DNA of 64,000 nucleotides from the NCBI GenBank assembly GCA_910589165.1, contig CAJUSP010000003.1, positions 107,826 through 171,825 on the forward strand, in the 5' to 3' direction. A model generated the notes under the pieces. It was not told the origin of the DNA, did not search any database, and saw nothing but the letters and a program-made list of their open reading frames with translations. The stretch's first letter is position 1. Every line of letters begins with the position of its first letter. Both the position numbers and the translations under genes were made by a program. Of this stretch, positions 9,226-17,161 are shown piece by piece. This DNA is from an uncultured Adlercreutzia sp. (GTDB lineage: Bacteria; Actinomycetota; Coriobacteriia; Coriobacteriales; Eggerthellaceae).

Positions 9226-10690
9226 CGAAGTACCTCAATTCCCTGCCATCGAAGAGTCAATACCCGACTCAAACACACCGCAAAACCGCAGCGTAGCACC
9301 CAATATAAACGTGTTGCCATAATACCCAATTCACGCAAAACCCGCAAATGTCAATAGACCACGGACGGCGTAACTTTGATGGGGGCAGTGTCTCCTCGAT
9401 CTCCTACTGGCCCCTCCCGGCTGCCCTAGATAACAGGCAGCATAGCGAACCAAGGCAGACAAGCCGCGGGAGACGCGCTCATCCTCCTCGGCGTAGCGGA
9501 TCCCGGCATCCCCCATCACCCCCATAGCGGTGGTCGCGCTCACCCTCGAGTCACCCTTGCGGACGAGGAGCTTCGCCGCGGCCACGTACGAGTCCTTGAC
9601 GCTGACCTCAACGAGGAGCGACTCCACGTCCGCCGAGGCGCAGCAGCCCCAAGGCAAGTCGAGCAACGTCGGCCAGGGACACGACGATCACCCCGGGGCG
9701 GTCACACGCGCCAGTGCCAGGAGGGGGAGGCATGGTCTACCTCGGCGGCCAGCGTATGGGCGCGCACGTCGTGAGCACGTAGGACGCAGATGGAACCGCG
9801 CACAGCGCGCGATCGAGCCTCTCCGGGGCCGTATCCATCGCGGCAGTGGTCAGCGATTGGGCGGGCGCGATGGCTTTTTTCGAATCCCTCGAACCGTCGC
9901 GCCCGGCCAGCAGAATGCTGACGAGAGCCGCCGCGGTTGCCGCCGTGGTGGCCACCGAAGCGGCAGAAGCCCCCCTAGGGAGTCCTCTCTGTCTCGGTTC
10001 TTGGTCATAAGAGACTAGAGGGCTCCCTTAGCCTTACCCCGATTCGTCGAACAGCCGCGTGCCCGGCCGCGTTGGCGGTGCCACCATAATCCCCAAAACG
10101 CTATTCCGCGTAAGCGCTTCGCCCTCAAACATTAGTGCAGTGCCCCTATGCACGAGTCGCGCGGCATCCCTAGAACGATGCTTGCAACAGCATCATTGTC
10201 CGAAGGCGCGTCCATACTCCGATGCACTCATCTTGCACCGTAGAAGCAGGGGAACATCATGCACCTCAACCACGAAAGGAGAAACCTCACCGAACTGGCA
10301 TGCTCGATAATCGAGGATAGGCACTCTGCCCACCACGAGTCGAACTGCAACCCGCGCACCCGGCTGCACATCCTGAACGGTTCGGGGCGGCCCACGATTT
10401 GGTCAGAGGCAAGTTTATATCGAACCGCAATCACCAGAAAAGACTAAAAATACGACTGGGCCTGGAGGGCTCGGGGATCTACGTCAGCGACACGAATTTA
10501 CTGCAAGATTCACGGAAGCCGCTTTGACGGAGGCTCGAATCACAAGACCTCCCTCAACCCACGCCAGCGCGGGACAGCCAGGGCCAATCATGAGATTGCA
10601 AACATGCCGCCAGAGCCCCGTCTTGGCGCATCTCGCATCTTCAAAGCCCTAACGTGCATCACGGAATTGCAATTAATCCACATCCCAGCC
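9226..10690. other. Gene-poor stretch with probably decayed coding DNA
   Basis: About 1.45 kb without a convincing gene. Bases 9226-9360 are the upstream region of the protease gene. Between 9400 and 10015 GC-rich, codon-like sequence on the - strand breaks into short frames: one runs 9370-9640 (YVAAAKLLVRKGDSRVSATT) and another 9737-9955. A relict ATG near 10007 reads MTKNRDRED. This looks like one decayed gene of unknown identity. From 10020 the DNA becomes AT-richer and contains a 13-base palindrome, CTCGATAATCGAG, around 10303. A 62-codon + strand frame at 10259-10447 has a fair AGGGGA site but no recognisable product. Confidence 0.5.
9370..10007 (-). pseudogene. Decayed gene fragment, identity unknown
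   Basis: The - strand here has coding-like GC-rich third positions, but the frame is interrupted. It begins near 10007 (ATG, MTKNRDRED), passes in another frame through an alanine-rich hydrophobic segment (AATAAALVSILLAG, which could be an export signal), and ends with a charged segment in a further frame. At least two frameshifts would be needed to join them. No family is recognised. The call as a pseudogene rests only on base composition and broken frames. Confidence 0.35.
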
Positions 10691-11266
10691 CTATCTGCAA
10701 TCATCGTCCCACAAAATGCTCACACCCGACTTTCGTTCGATAATCACATTAGCTACAGACAGGATTGAACGCTCCATCTTTAGCATGCCTGCTCTAATCC
10801 GATCGAACTCCTGCAAACACCATGACGGCGGTTGTAAGGTTAACGTAACGCCCTCTATGCTTCTGTGAGCACACTCACACCGAACGGTCCACAGGCTTCC
10901 AAGCGAAGACGCAAGATCGTCTCTACCTTGGTTCTCGAAGGAGTCCTCGAAGAGCTTAGCACCGTAACAACCCAGCAACGGCTCAAACACCTTTTCAATA
11001 AAATGCTCTTTATACCTGAAGCCATTTACCCCTTTGGAGATTCGCTTCGATTCAGCCTGCGCTCTCTCGACATCATCAAACAACATGAAGGCCAAATCAG
11101 AAATGAGACCATCCCTTACTTCCTCAATCCAACCGCTAAGCTCAATTATCGACAACTTTGACACCATGGCCATCTGAAGCGCAGTGTCGGTGTTGCTTGC
11201 AGCCAGCTTATCAAACTCGCATTTAAGCCATGAGAGATTGCCCCGGTGCGAACTATCCTCGAGCAT
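10691..11266 (-). CDS. HEPN-domain protein, predicted RNase of a defence cassette
   Basis: A 191-residue, mostly helical protein. Its key motif is R129-x4-H134 (VRCECAHRS), matching the Rx4-6H catalytic signature of HEPN RNases. The spacing and following segment resemble the RiboL-PSP or MAE_28990-like HEPN groups. ATG 11266 has GGAG nine bases upstream and lies within the end of the DUF262 gene (14-base overlap), so the two are translationally coupled. It is the last gene of a four-gene set in one direction (methyltransferase, OLD-like ATPase, DUF262, HEPN). HEPN proteins in such settings usually act as abortive-infection toxins or RNases. Base composition is AT-richer than the flanking housekeeping DNA, which supports acquisition by transfer. 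HEPN membership is inferred from motif and context. Confidence 0.7.
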   Translation of the reverse strand: MLEDSSHRGNLSWLKCEFDKLAASNTDTALQMAMVSKLSIIELSGWIEEVRDGLISDLAFMLFDDVERAQAESKRISKGVNGFRYKEHFIEKVFEPLLGCYGAKLFEDSFENQGRDDLASSLGSLWTVRCECAHRSIEGVTLTLQPPSWCLQEFDRIRAGMLKMERSILSVANVIIERKSGVSILWDDDCR

Positions 11267-12377
11267 GTTCCATACTCCGAATGGCTACATCCATTCTCCC
11301 GATTAGTTTTTCCCTCTTCCCCAATCCCTCACGAAGAAACTGGGGCTGAAACTCTGTCGAACTCTTCATCTTCTCGAGCCCAATTTTACCTAAAGTGTAG
11401 CTATCATCCTTCTGTAGCATATCGATATTTCGGGCTACACCAACCATGACAGCCTCGAATAAAGTCTGAGACGTACTCGCAGCAGATGAGCCAATCGATT
11501 TATCAATATAAGACATTGTCTTATGAAACAATTCTCTCTTATGGCTAATGTAATCCTCATCTGGATACTGATTCTTATCCATATAGTTGTTTAAGAATGT
11601 AGCTAGCTTTCCTGAGTACTCTTCATAGGAGTCGTAAAACGCAAAGAAGCGCAATATAAGCTCTTGTCCCTTGAATCGTTTACCGGTTGCCGACTTGAGA
11701 CCACTCACTCGCAGCCACACCGGATCCGAGTTTAGCGCATTAAGCATATCATTTAATCCACCACAATAAATACAATTACGTATTTCCTGATTACGAAGCG
11801 TCTTGCCGCCCGAATTGAGCCTATGGAATATCTGGAATAGGTACTGACGATGGTCTGATTTTGAATAGTCGCAGCGAATAACAGTGATCGGCAACGTAAT
11901 ATTCTCGACGACTCGAACAATCTTACGTCCCTGATCGTTTTTTCTGAGGTCGCCAACTTCGACTCCCGCAATATCCCGATTAATGTCATCGAGCCTAGAG
12001 AGCCTCCATGCAGAATCCGGATCAAGGAATTTGATTATTGTTGCTATACGCTGCAGACCGTCTATCACTTGCCATTGCTGTCTTCTATAATCAAGACCGA
12101 AACAGAGACTCGGGATAGGAAGCTGCTTGACCAGAGAGTCGATGAATCGCGTCTGTTCAGCAACTGTCCAGACTTCCTCCCTCTGGAACTCGGGATGAAT
12201 CTCTAGATCTCCCGCTTCGTACATCCTATACAAATCGGCAGCTGATCGAAGTTCCGTAAATGCCACGACGTCTATCGGGGGCACAACAGTCTCATCGGCC
12301 TCGACAAGTAGGCTCTTTTCGGCTTCCGTCTCATACCCCAACTCTTCCTTCGATTTATCCATACGGTCCTCTTCCAC
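11253..12377 (-). CDS. DUF262-domain protein lacking a DUF1524/HNH nuclease half
   Basis: A 374-residue protein from a GTG at 12377 with AAGGA upstream; ATG at 12362 is an alternative start. The DUF262 core (about 40-200) shows FQREEVW at 64-70, the nucleotide-binding motif VIDGLQR at about 105-110 (a variant of the DGQQR box of GmrS-type proteins) and RLNSGGKTL. The C-terminal part is helical (LILRFFAFY, FLNNYMDKN) and shows no His-Asn-His or DUF1524 motif, unlike GmrSD or SspE. DUF262 domains in type IV systems bind and hydrolyse NTPs to control an attached nuclease. Here the effector is probably the HEPN protein, whose start overlaps this gene's end. Family assignment is firm; the pairing is inferred. 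Confidence 0.85.
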   Translation of the reverse strand: MEEDRMDKSKEELGYETEAEKSLLVEADETVVPPIDVVAFTELRSAADLYRMYEAGDLEIHPEFQREEVWTVAEQTRFIDSLVKQLPIPSLCFGLDYRRQQWQVIDGLQRIATIIKFLDPDSAWRLSRLDDINRDIAGVEVGDLRKNDQGRKIVRVVENITLPITVIRCDYSKSDHRQYLFQIFHRLNSGGKTLRNQEIRNCIYCGGLNDMLNALNSDPVWLRVSGLKSATGKRFKGQELILRFFAFYDSYEEYSGKLATFLNNYMDKNQYPDEDYISHKRELFHKTMSYIDKSIGSSAASTSQTLFEAVMVGVARNIDMLQKDDSYTLGKIGLEKMKSSTEFQPQFLREGLGKREKLIGRMDVAIRSMEHARG

Positions 12378-12448
12378 TTGTCCTTACAATGCATTCTTCC
12401 GTTTAAGCCACCGGAACTCAAACCTTATTTTCCAAGTCAGCCACATCC

Positions 12449-12580
12449 CTAATCGTTGTCCCTGCCCCAGGAAGCTACGGCCTTTAAAGCTAGCAAGAGG
12501 CTATCTCCTATGCTGCAATGATGCATATCGCCAACCCTCAGATGCCGATTTGTGCTCAATGATACGTAAGCCTTAATCAT
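12449..12580 (-). CDS. Possible 43-aa coupled small ORF
   Basis: An ATG at 12580 overlaps the stop of the OLD-like gene (ATGATTAA) and opens a 43-codon frame ending at 12449. It fills most of the 195-base gap before the DUF262 gene. The product includes RVGDMHHCSIGDSLLLALKA. The ribosome binding site is weak (CGGGA), so any translation would depend on coupling. It may instead be chance. No homology is recognised. Confidence 0.2.
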   Translation of the reverse strand: MIKAYVSLSTNRHLRVGDMHHCSIGDSLLLALKAVASWGRDND

Positions 12581-14333
12581 TCCCGAACAGTCGCTCGATC
12601 TCTTCACGCAATTGCATGAGAAGCGGATTCTCTTCCTCGACTTTTGCCAAAGCCCGTTGCTGCTCGCCAAGAATGCCCGACGATCCCACCTCTTCGCCTT
12701 CGGTCAGGCCCAATGACATTCGCGCCCGTTCAACCCAATGGCCCTTCGCCTCCTCTGCATCCTCAATCCCAGTACCGCCCTCCATCTCTATCACAAGGCT
12801 TTCCGGACAAAATGAACCCGGCAGATAGCCCACGTGTTCCCACATCCACGTCAGCGTTGTGCGCATGATAGCTGCTATCTCACCATCGGTTACTCCAGAA
12901 CCACCATTTCTTGGTAAGTTTTTCTTGAATATTTGATATTTTTCAAGTTCTTTCTCTAGTTCAGAATCAGACACATTCTTTGGGTTAACACGATCCGCAG
13001 GCGCCTGATCACCATCTAAAAGGACAATTGCTGGCGAATTTAGAGTCGCCAAGTCAGGTATGATGCGATTCAGGATGGTGCCAGATCCGCCAGGAATAGG
13101 ATTGACGTCAACAGTCTTTAAGTAATCAGGCCCCTTCCCTCTCAGAGCACGCCGCACCACCTCTGCCGCCAACTCATCTTCTACGAGCACCTTGCGTTCA
13201 CTGTAAGTTGCCCCGATCCTCTCGAAAGCCTCCCTAGCTGTAGCCGCATGCGATACCAGATATATCCTTCCGTCAGATGGCCTCGCGGCCACAACCTTAC
13301 GCCCTGCAGGGGGAAGGTCCTCGACCATAGAAGGTGAGTGCGTCGACATGACGATCTGATGTTTATGGGAAAGTGCCTGCCCCAGAAGAAAGTCCATTAG
13401 CTCTTTTTGTGCCCTGGGATGGAGTGATGTCTCAGGTTCGTCAAGAAGCACAAGAGATCTAGGATGTGCGCTACAGATTTCGTGGACCAATTTCACAACT
13501 GCAAATTCCCCGCTCCCCGCGAAAGCCTCCGAATAGTGCAGATTACTTGTTTCCATCAGCGCCGTGCACCCCTCGCAGCGATAATAGTCGTGCTCAACAA
13601 TCCTGATGTCGGAATAGCACTTACCAAGGATTCTTCCGATTTCTTCGACCTCGGTTTTTGGAAGACGCCGAGCGGGGTGAACTAGTCTTTCTACGCCAGC
13701 AAATTTACTCGATGCGGCAGAATCCTCCAATGCTGAACTTATGCGTGATGACCTCAACCTCACCAGATGCTTTTTTCCCTGCGGAGTATTGTCTTGCCTC
13801 CTCCAATTGAAATTCATAAATATATCGTATGCAGGAAGAATCGCACGAAAATCTAAGTATAGAGCATGCATTTGGATGGGCTTCCAGCGCTCCTTATTTC
13901 TCAGACCCTCGTCCCTAACGTCATATGGGGGCATAGGGCGCATCTTGTCTCTTTTTCGAGGACGCGTAGTTTCAAAGTAATCGTCGCCCCTCTCGCTCTT
14001 GTTAACACGCTGCTTCATAACTTCCGCAATGTTTCCCGACGGCGCTCGGTACGTATGGATATAGCGCTGCGATCCAGTCCTTTCGTCTATCTGATCAAGA
14101 GCCGTATCAAACCAATAATCGCTTATGCTAGAGCCCTCAGGACACGACTGCAATGCCCTCAAAATGGAGCTTTTATTGCAACCATTTGGGCCGATAAGCG
14201 CTGTGACTGGAAAAGTAAACTCAATTTCGAAGTTAGGTTCTAAGTTCTTAAAATGCGGGAACCGTATCGAAGTGATATATGGATCAAATTGCTGCGCAGA
14301 AAAAGCCCTTTGCAAGCTATCAATCGTAGACAC
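12573..14333 (-). CDS. OLD-family-like AAA ATPase with TOPRIM domain
   Basis: A 586-residue protein. GTG 14333, preceded by GAGGGAGG, is preferred over an in-frame TTG at 14381 that would overlap the methyltransferase and lacks a site. The ABC-type ATPase head has Walker A GPNGCNKSS near residue 48, with Asn in the usual GK position (GxxGxNKS), and Walker B SLVLLDEPETSLHP followed by the switch His in MSTHSPSM. A C-terminal TOPRIM-like half shows the acidic motifs KVLVEDELAAE and AIVLLDGDQAP. OLD proteins are ATP-regulated nucleases; GajA of Gabija is a well-known one. Here no UvrD/GajB partner is present; the neighbours are a cytosine methyltransferase, DUF262 and HEPN. It probably senses or cuts unmodified DNA. 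Confidence 0.85.
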   Translation of the reverse strand: MSTIDSLQRAFSAQQFDPYITSIRFPHFKNLEPNFEIEFTFPVTALIGPNGCNKSSILRALQSCPEGSSISDYWFDTALDQIDERTGSQRYIHTYRAPSGNIAEVMKQRVNKSERGDDYFETTRPRKRDKMRPMPPYDVRDEGLRNKERWKPIQMHALYLDFRAILPAYDIFMNFNWRRQDNTPQGKKHLVRLRSSRISSALEDSAASSKFAGVERLVHPARRLPKTEVEEIGRILGKCYSDIRIVEHDYYRCEGCTALMETSNLHYSEAFAGSGEFAVVKLVHEICSAHPRSLVLLDEPETSLHPRAQKELMDFLLGQALSHKHQIVMSTHSPSMVEDLPPAGRKVVAARPSDGRIYLVSHAATAREAFERIGATYSERKVLVEDELAAEVVRRALRGKGPDYLKTVDVNPIPGGSGTILNRIIPDLATLNSPAIVLLDGDQAPADRVNPKNVSDSELEKELEKYQIFKKNLPRNGGSGVTDGEIAAIMRTTLTWMWEHVGYLPGSFCPESLVIEMEGGTGIEDAEEAKGHWVERARMSLGLTEGEEVGSSGILGEQQRALAKVEEENPLLMQLREEIERLFGND

Positions 14334-14349
14334 TGGCCTCCCTCGATTC

Positions 14350-15396
14350 TTAAGCTTGGCCTGACGGAGCTTGAGCGTCAAGAACCTCTACTAAGGCCCT
14401 TGCCTGCTGACAGGCAAAGGCTGGGGGTAGCGCATTACCAATCATTAACGCAACCGCCTGTTTTGATATGTTGGGGGGAAATGTGTAGTTATCGGGAAAC
14501 GTCTGCAGAAGAGAGGCCTCACGCGCAGTAATACTCCTATTCTCAACAGGATGCAGAAACCTCCCCTTGGACGGATTCAAGCAACCTCCAGTAATAGTGG
14601 GAGCAACATCATCCCATGCCATTCTCCCATACACATCGCTGAAGCCTACGCCTTCCTTCGCGTGACATGCAAGCTGGCAATCAGACGGAATATCGCAACG
14701 ACTACCACCGTCTTTAGGTATCGACTCGATTAGTTTTTTAATTCTATCGCTATGACGAGAATACATCCTGTGTATTTCATCGGAGGCATTGCTCGCATCA
14801 GGCAAAGCGCCAATAGCTTCTCTAACCGTAACTCGCTTATCGTTTTTTTGCGGCAACGAGGGGGCGCCAACTCTCGATCCGAGCAAAACTAGCCTTTTTC
14901 TCCGTTGCGGTACCCCATAATTCTCTGCATTAAGCGTTTCGTATACAACTTGATAACCCATTCCTTTTAGGCTTGCAACAAAAGTGGGAAACTTGTAGTA
15001 ATCTTGCAATCCTGGCACATTCTCAAGCAGGATTGTCTTCGGTTCTAGTTCCTTGACGAATCGTAGATATTCCATGATTAAACTATTTCGCTGATCCCTG
15101 CGTGCCCCCCTCTTGTTCCTTCTTCTTAGCGTAGAAAATCCCTGACACGGGGGGCAGCCCGCCAATAAATCCAGAGATCCAACGTTAAGATCCCTCAACA
15201 AGGCACGTGGGTCGACTTTTTTTATATCAGCTTGAATAATCTTAGTACCAGGATGATTTAATTTATATGTCTCGGCCGCGATCGCATCTATCTCTACAGA
15301 TGCTACCACAGAAAAACCCGCCTGCTCTAGGCCGCAGCTGAGACCACCACAGCCGCTGAACAAGTCAATGGCGGTATATTGATGAGAACAAGACAT
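14350..15396 (-). CDS. DNA (cytosine-5-)-methyltransferase
   Basis: A 348-residue enzyme transferring methyl from SAM to C5 of cytosine. Conserved blocks in order: motif I DLFSGCGGLSCGL (11-23); motif IV GCPPCQGFST with catalytic Cys84; motif VI LLENVPGL (123-130); motif VIII GVPQRRKRLV (161-170); then the target-recognition region, TITGG, and motifs IX-X with LLQTFPDNYTF and IGNALPP. It is full length for a one-domain Dcm-type enzyme and should be active. It is first in the cassette, with a plausible promoter just upstream. No paired restriction endonuclease of classical type is seen, so the likely partner is the downstream OLD/DUF262/HEPN set. Recognition sequence cannot be read from the protein. 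Confidence 0.95.
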   Translation of the reverse strand: MSCSHQYTAIDLFSGCGGLSCGLEQAGFSVVASVEIDAIAAETYKLNHPGTKIIQADIKKVDPRALLRDLNVGSLDLLAGCPPCQGFSTLRRRNKRGARRDQRNSLIMEYLRFVKELEPKTILLENVPGLQDYYKFPTFVASLKGMGYQVVYETLNAENYGVPQRRKRLVLLGSRVGAPSLPQKNDKRVTVREAIGALPDASNASDEIHRMYSRHSDRIKKLIESIPKDGGSRCDIPSDCQLACHAKEGVGFSDVYGRMAWDDVAPTITGGCLNPSKGRFLHPVENRSITAREASLLQTFPDNYTFPPNISKQAVALMIGNALPPAFACQQARALVEVLDAQAPSGQA

Positions 15397-15430
15397 TAGA
15401 CCACCCTACCTTCACACCTAAAAACCAGAA

Positions 15431-15465
15431 TAGTATATACTAAATCACGCCGTGGTCACTTTCAA
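15431..15465 (-). promoter_or_regulatory. Promoter and palindromic operator of the defence cassette
   Basis: On the - strand TTGAAA (15465-15460) and TAGTAT (15442-15437) are separated by exactly 17 bases, 40 bases before the methyltransferase ATG. The -10 box is embedded in a perfect 12-base palindrome, TAGTATATACTA (15431-15442), which could be an operator for a repressor not encoded in the cassette. Confidence 0.5.
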
Positions 15466-15777
15466 CTGCCCCTACGCGCGAATTAATCGTAGCTAATCGC
15501 ACTTATCTTGCCGACACCCACCTCCCAAGAATGATTGGAGGGAACCCGACACCCTCCCCACTTATCAATCTAACGCACATTTTGCCAACTCTGGAACCTC
15601 GCGGCCTCTGTCTTTTACTCTAGCTATAGTTCGCTAACAGCCTCTAGATTCGGTAGGAAATGATGATCCACGTTAAGATATTTGGGAGTTTCAGACACAG
15701 GGGCATAGGGTTCGCAGGTCGCATCGCCAACTACTAATTTTGAGCAGGATAGTGGAGCATTTTGTGGCGATATAGGG
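15466..15777. other. Gene-free AT-rich stretch upstream of the defence cassette
   Basis: About 310 bases with stops in all frames and no gene, hairpin terminator or repeat that I recognise. Composition is like the cassette rather than the GC-rich flanks, so the left-over island edge probably lies near 15780. Confidence 0.4.
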
Positions 15778-17010
15778 CTATCCCATACTGAACCGACCCA
15801 TTCTTTTAACGCAGTCCAGGGACTTCGATACTGGATGGGCTGCTACCCGGTGACGCCCAAGCAACAGGACAGACGGTTGTCTAGACGTCATAGCATCAGG
15901 TTCCGATGTCGTTGCGTTACGGGCTTTTCGGAGGGTCTTCTGAGTCGCGTCTGAGTCTTCGATGCAGGGACAGCGACTCCCCCAATTGGCAAAACGGCGG
16001 CTCACGCGGGTCTTCCAACGGGACACGCGGCCATTCAGCAGCTTCAGGGCCGCTTCACGCTTCTTGCCAGTCAGGCGATCCGCGACGAACTTCGACCGCT
16101 CCAAGTCGGCGCACACGCGCCAGTCGCCCACAATCCGCGTATTATGCAGCGCGTAGGCCAAGCGCGCGAGCTCCTTCACCGGCCAGCGCAAGGGAATGCT
16201 GCAACTGTCAAGGCGCAGATCGAGCCACATATCTTTATTCTCCCCCAGCTCACAGGCGAAGGAGAAATCGTAGAAGTCGTTGACCTTGACCGCATCGTCG
16301 TAGTAGCCGGCAGCAGACTCGGTCAGATCCAGCACCTCCTCGCGCACGCGCGGTCGCAGCGGCGGTAGCGGCGGCACAGGGCAAGCTCCACGCTCCCCTG
16401 CCAGCCCGTGAGGAATGGCGATTCCACGCGTCCCTCCACAAACAGCTGGCCGTCGCGCACGGCGAGGCGCTCCAGCACCGCATCGGCCTCCCCCGCCGCC
16501 AACACCACCTCGTCGCCCCACGTCACCGTCATGGCCGCGGGTGCCGCATGTCACACCAGAGGAACTGCCTTCTTAAGCCCCAGCACGAACAGCCGACAGT
16601 CGCGCTTCAGGGTCGGATGCGTCATGTGATGAGCTGGTCGTCCACCCACTCCAGCAGGCGTCCCGTACACGCTAGAGCCTCATCGTAAGCCGCGCCTTCC
16701 ACATGGGTCGGCAGGGTGATACGCGAGTTCATCTTCCACGTGATGTCGTTCACCAGAAGCCCCTGCACGCACGGAGGCACTGCACCCTCATATAGTCCGA
16801 AAAGTTCCTCTTATAGCGCCAGATTGTTGTCGCAAAGATACTCCTATTGCACCGATGCGGTGGTCGCTCCCTCGTCGTGGCGCATCCAGCGGTACTCCGT
16901 CTCGTCGCAGAAGCCCAGCTTCGTGGTGCGGTGCAGCACATTGGTGCAGCACTTCTCGTCTCGCGAATAACGGCACCGCATCATGAAAGCCATCGAGGCC
17001 GATGCGTTCG
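15778..17010 (-). pseudogene. Decayed glycosyltransferase/CDP-glycerol-type transferase remnant
   Basis: Coding-like sequence on the - strand is broken by nonsense codons and frameshifts. From about 17000 downward one frame reads TNVLHRTTKLGFCDETEYRW, then TAG, EYLCDNNLAL, TAA, and VNDITWKMNSRITLPTHVEG to a stop near 16626. A second block (LAVRDGQLFVEGRVESPFL, about 16470-16400) shifts frame near 16350 into VREEVLDLTESAAGYYDD and runs to 15778. The pattern recalls the GT2 domain followed by a beta-rich accessory domain of actinobacterial bifunctional glycosyl/glycerophosphotransferases. It sits beside an intact polysaccharide exporter, so it is a lost part of that locus. The family is inferred from weak motifs; the disruption is directly seen. 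Confidence 0.6.
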
Positions 17011-17122
17011 ACCACAAGGCCTACCGCGCCTTCACCACGAAAAACGTCGCCCTGCCCGCAGAGGGCACCTGCACGGAAACCGTGTGCGAGAAGATATTGA
17101 GCCTCGCCCAGGCAAACGCGTA
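16983..17122 (+). pseudogene. 3' fragment of a CDP-glycerol glycerophosphotransferase-like gene
   Basis: The + strand frame reads MKAIEADAFDHKAYRAFTTK and ends LSLAQANA at a TAG (17120-17122). It has the composition and style of the C-terminal end of TagB/TagF-type glycerophosphotransferases, but nothing of the 5' gene survives upstream. It abuts, head to head, the 5'-truncated - strand remnant, so both genes were cut at about 16980-17000. Confidence 0.4.
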
Positions 17123-17161
17123 GTTTCTATCTGGGAAATTCGGGGCGCGCTCCGCAAGTAG

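Noticed and set aside
10259..10447. 62-codon + strand frame with a fair ribosome binding site
   Set aside because: The product has no domain or compositional sign of a real protein, and it lies in decayed DNA antisense to the defence cassette direction.
11253..15396. Classical type II restriction-modification or Gabija system
   Set aside because: No restriction endonuclease of a recognised type and no UvrD/GajB helicase lies beside the methyltransferase and OLD-like protein, so neither name fits.
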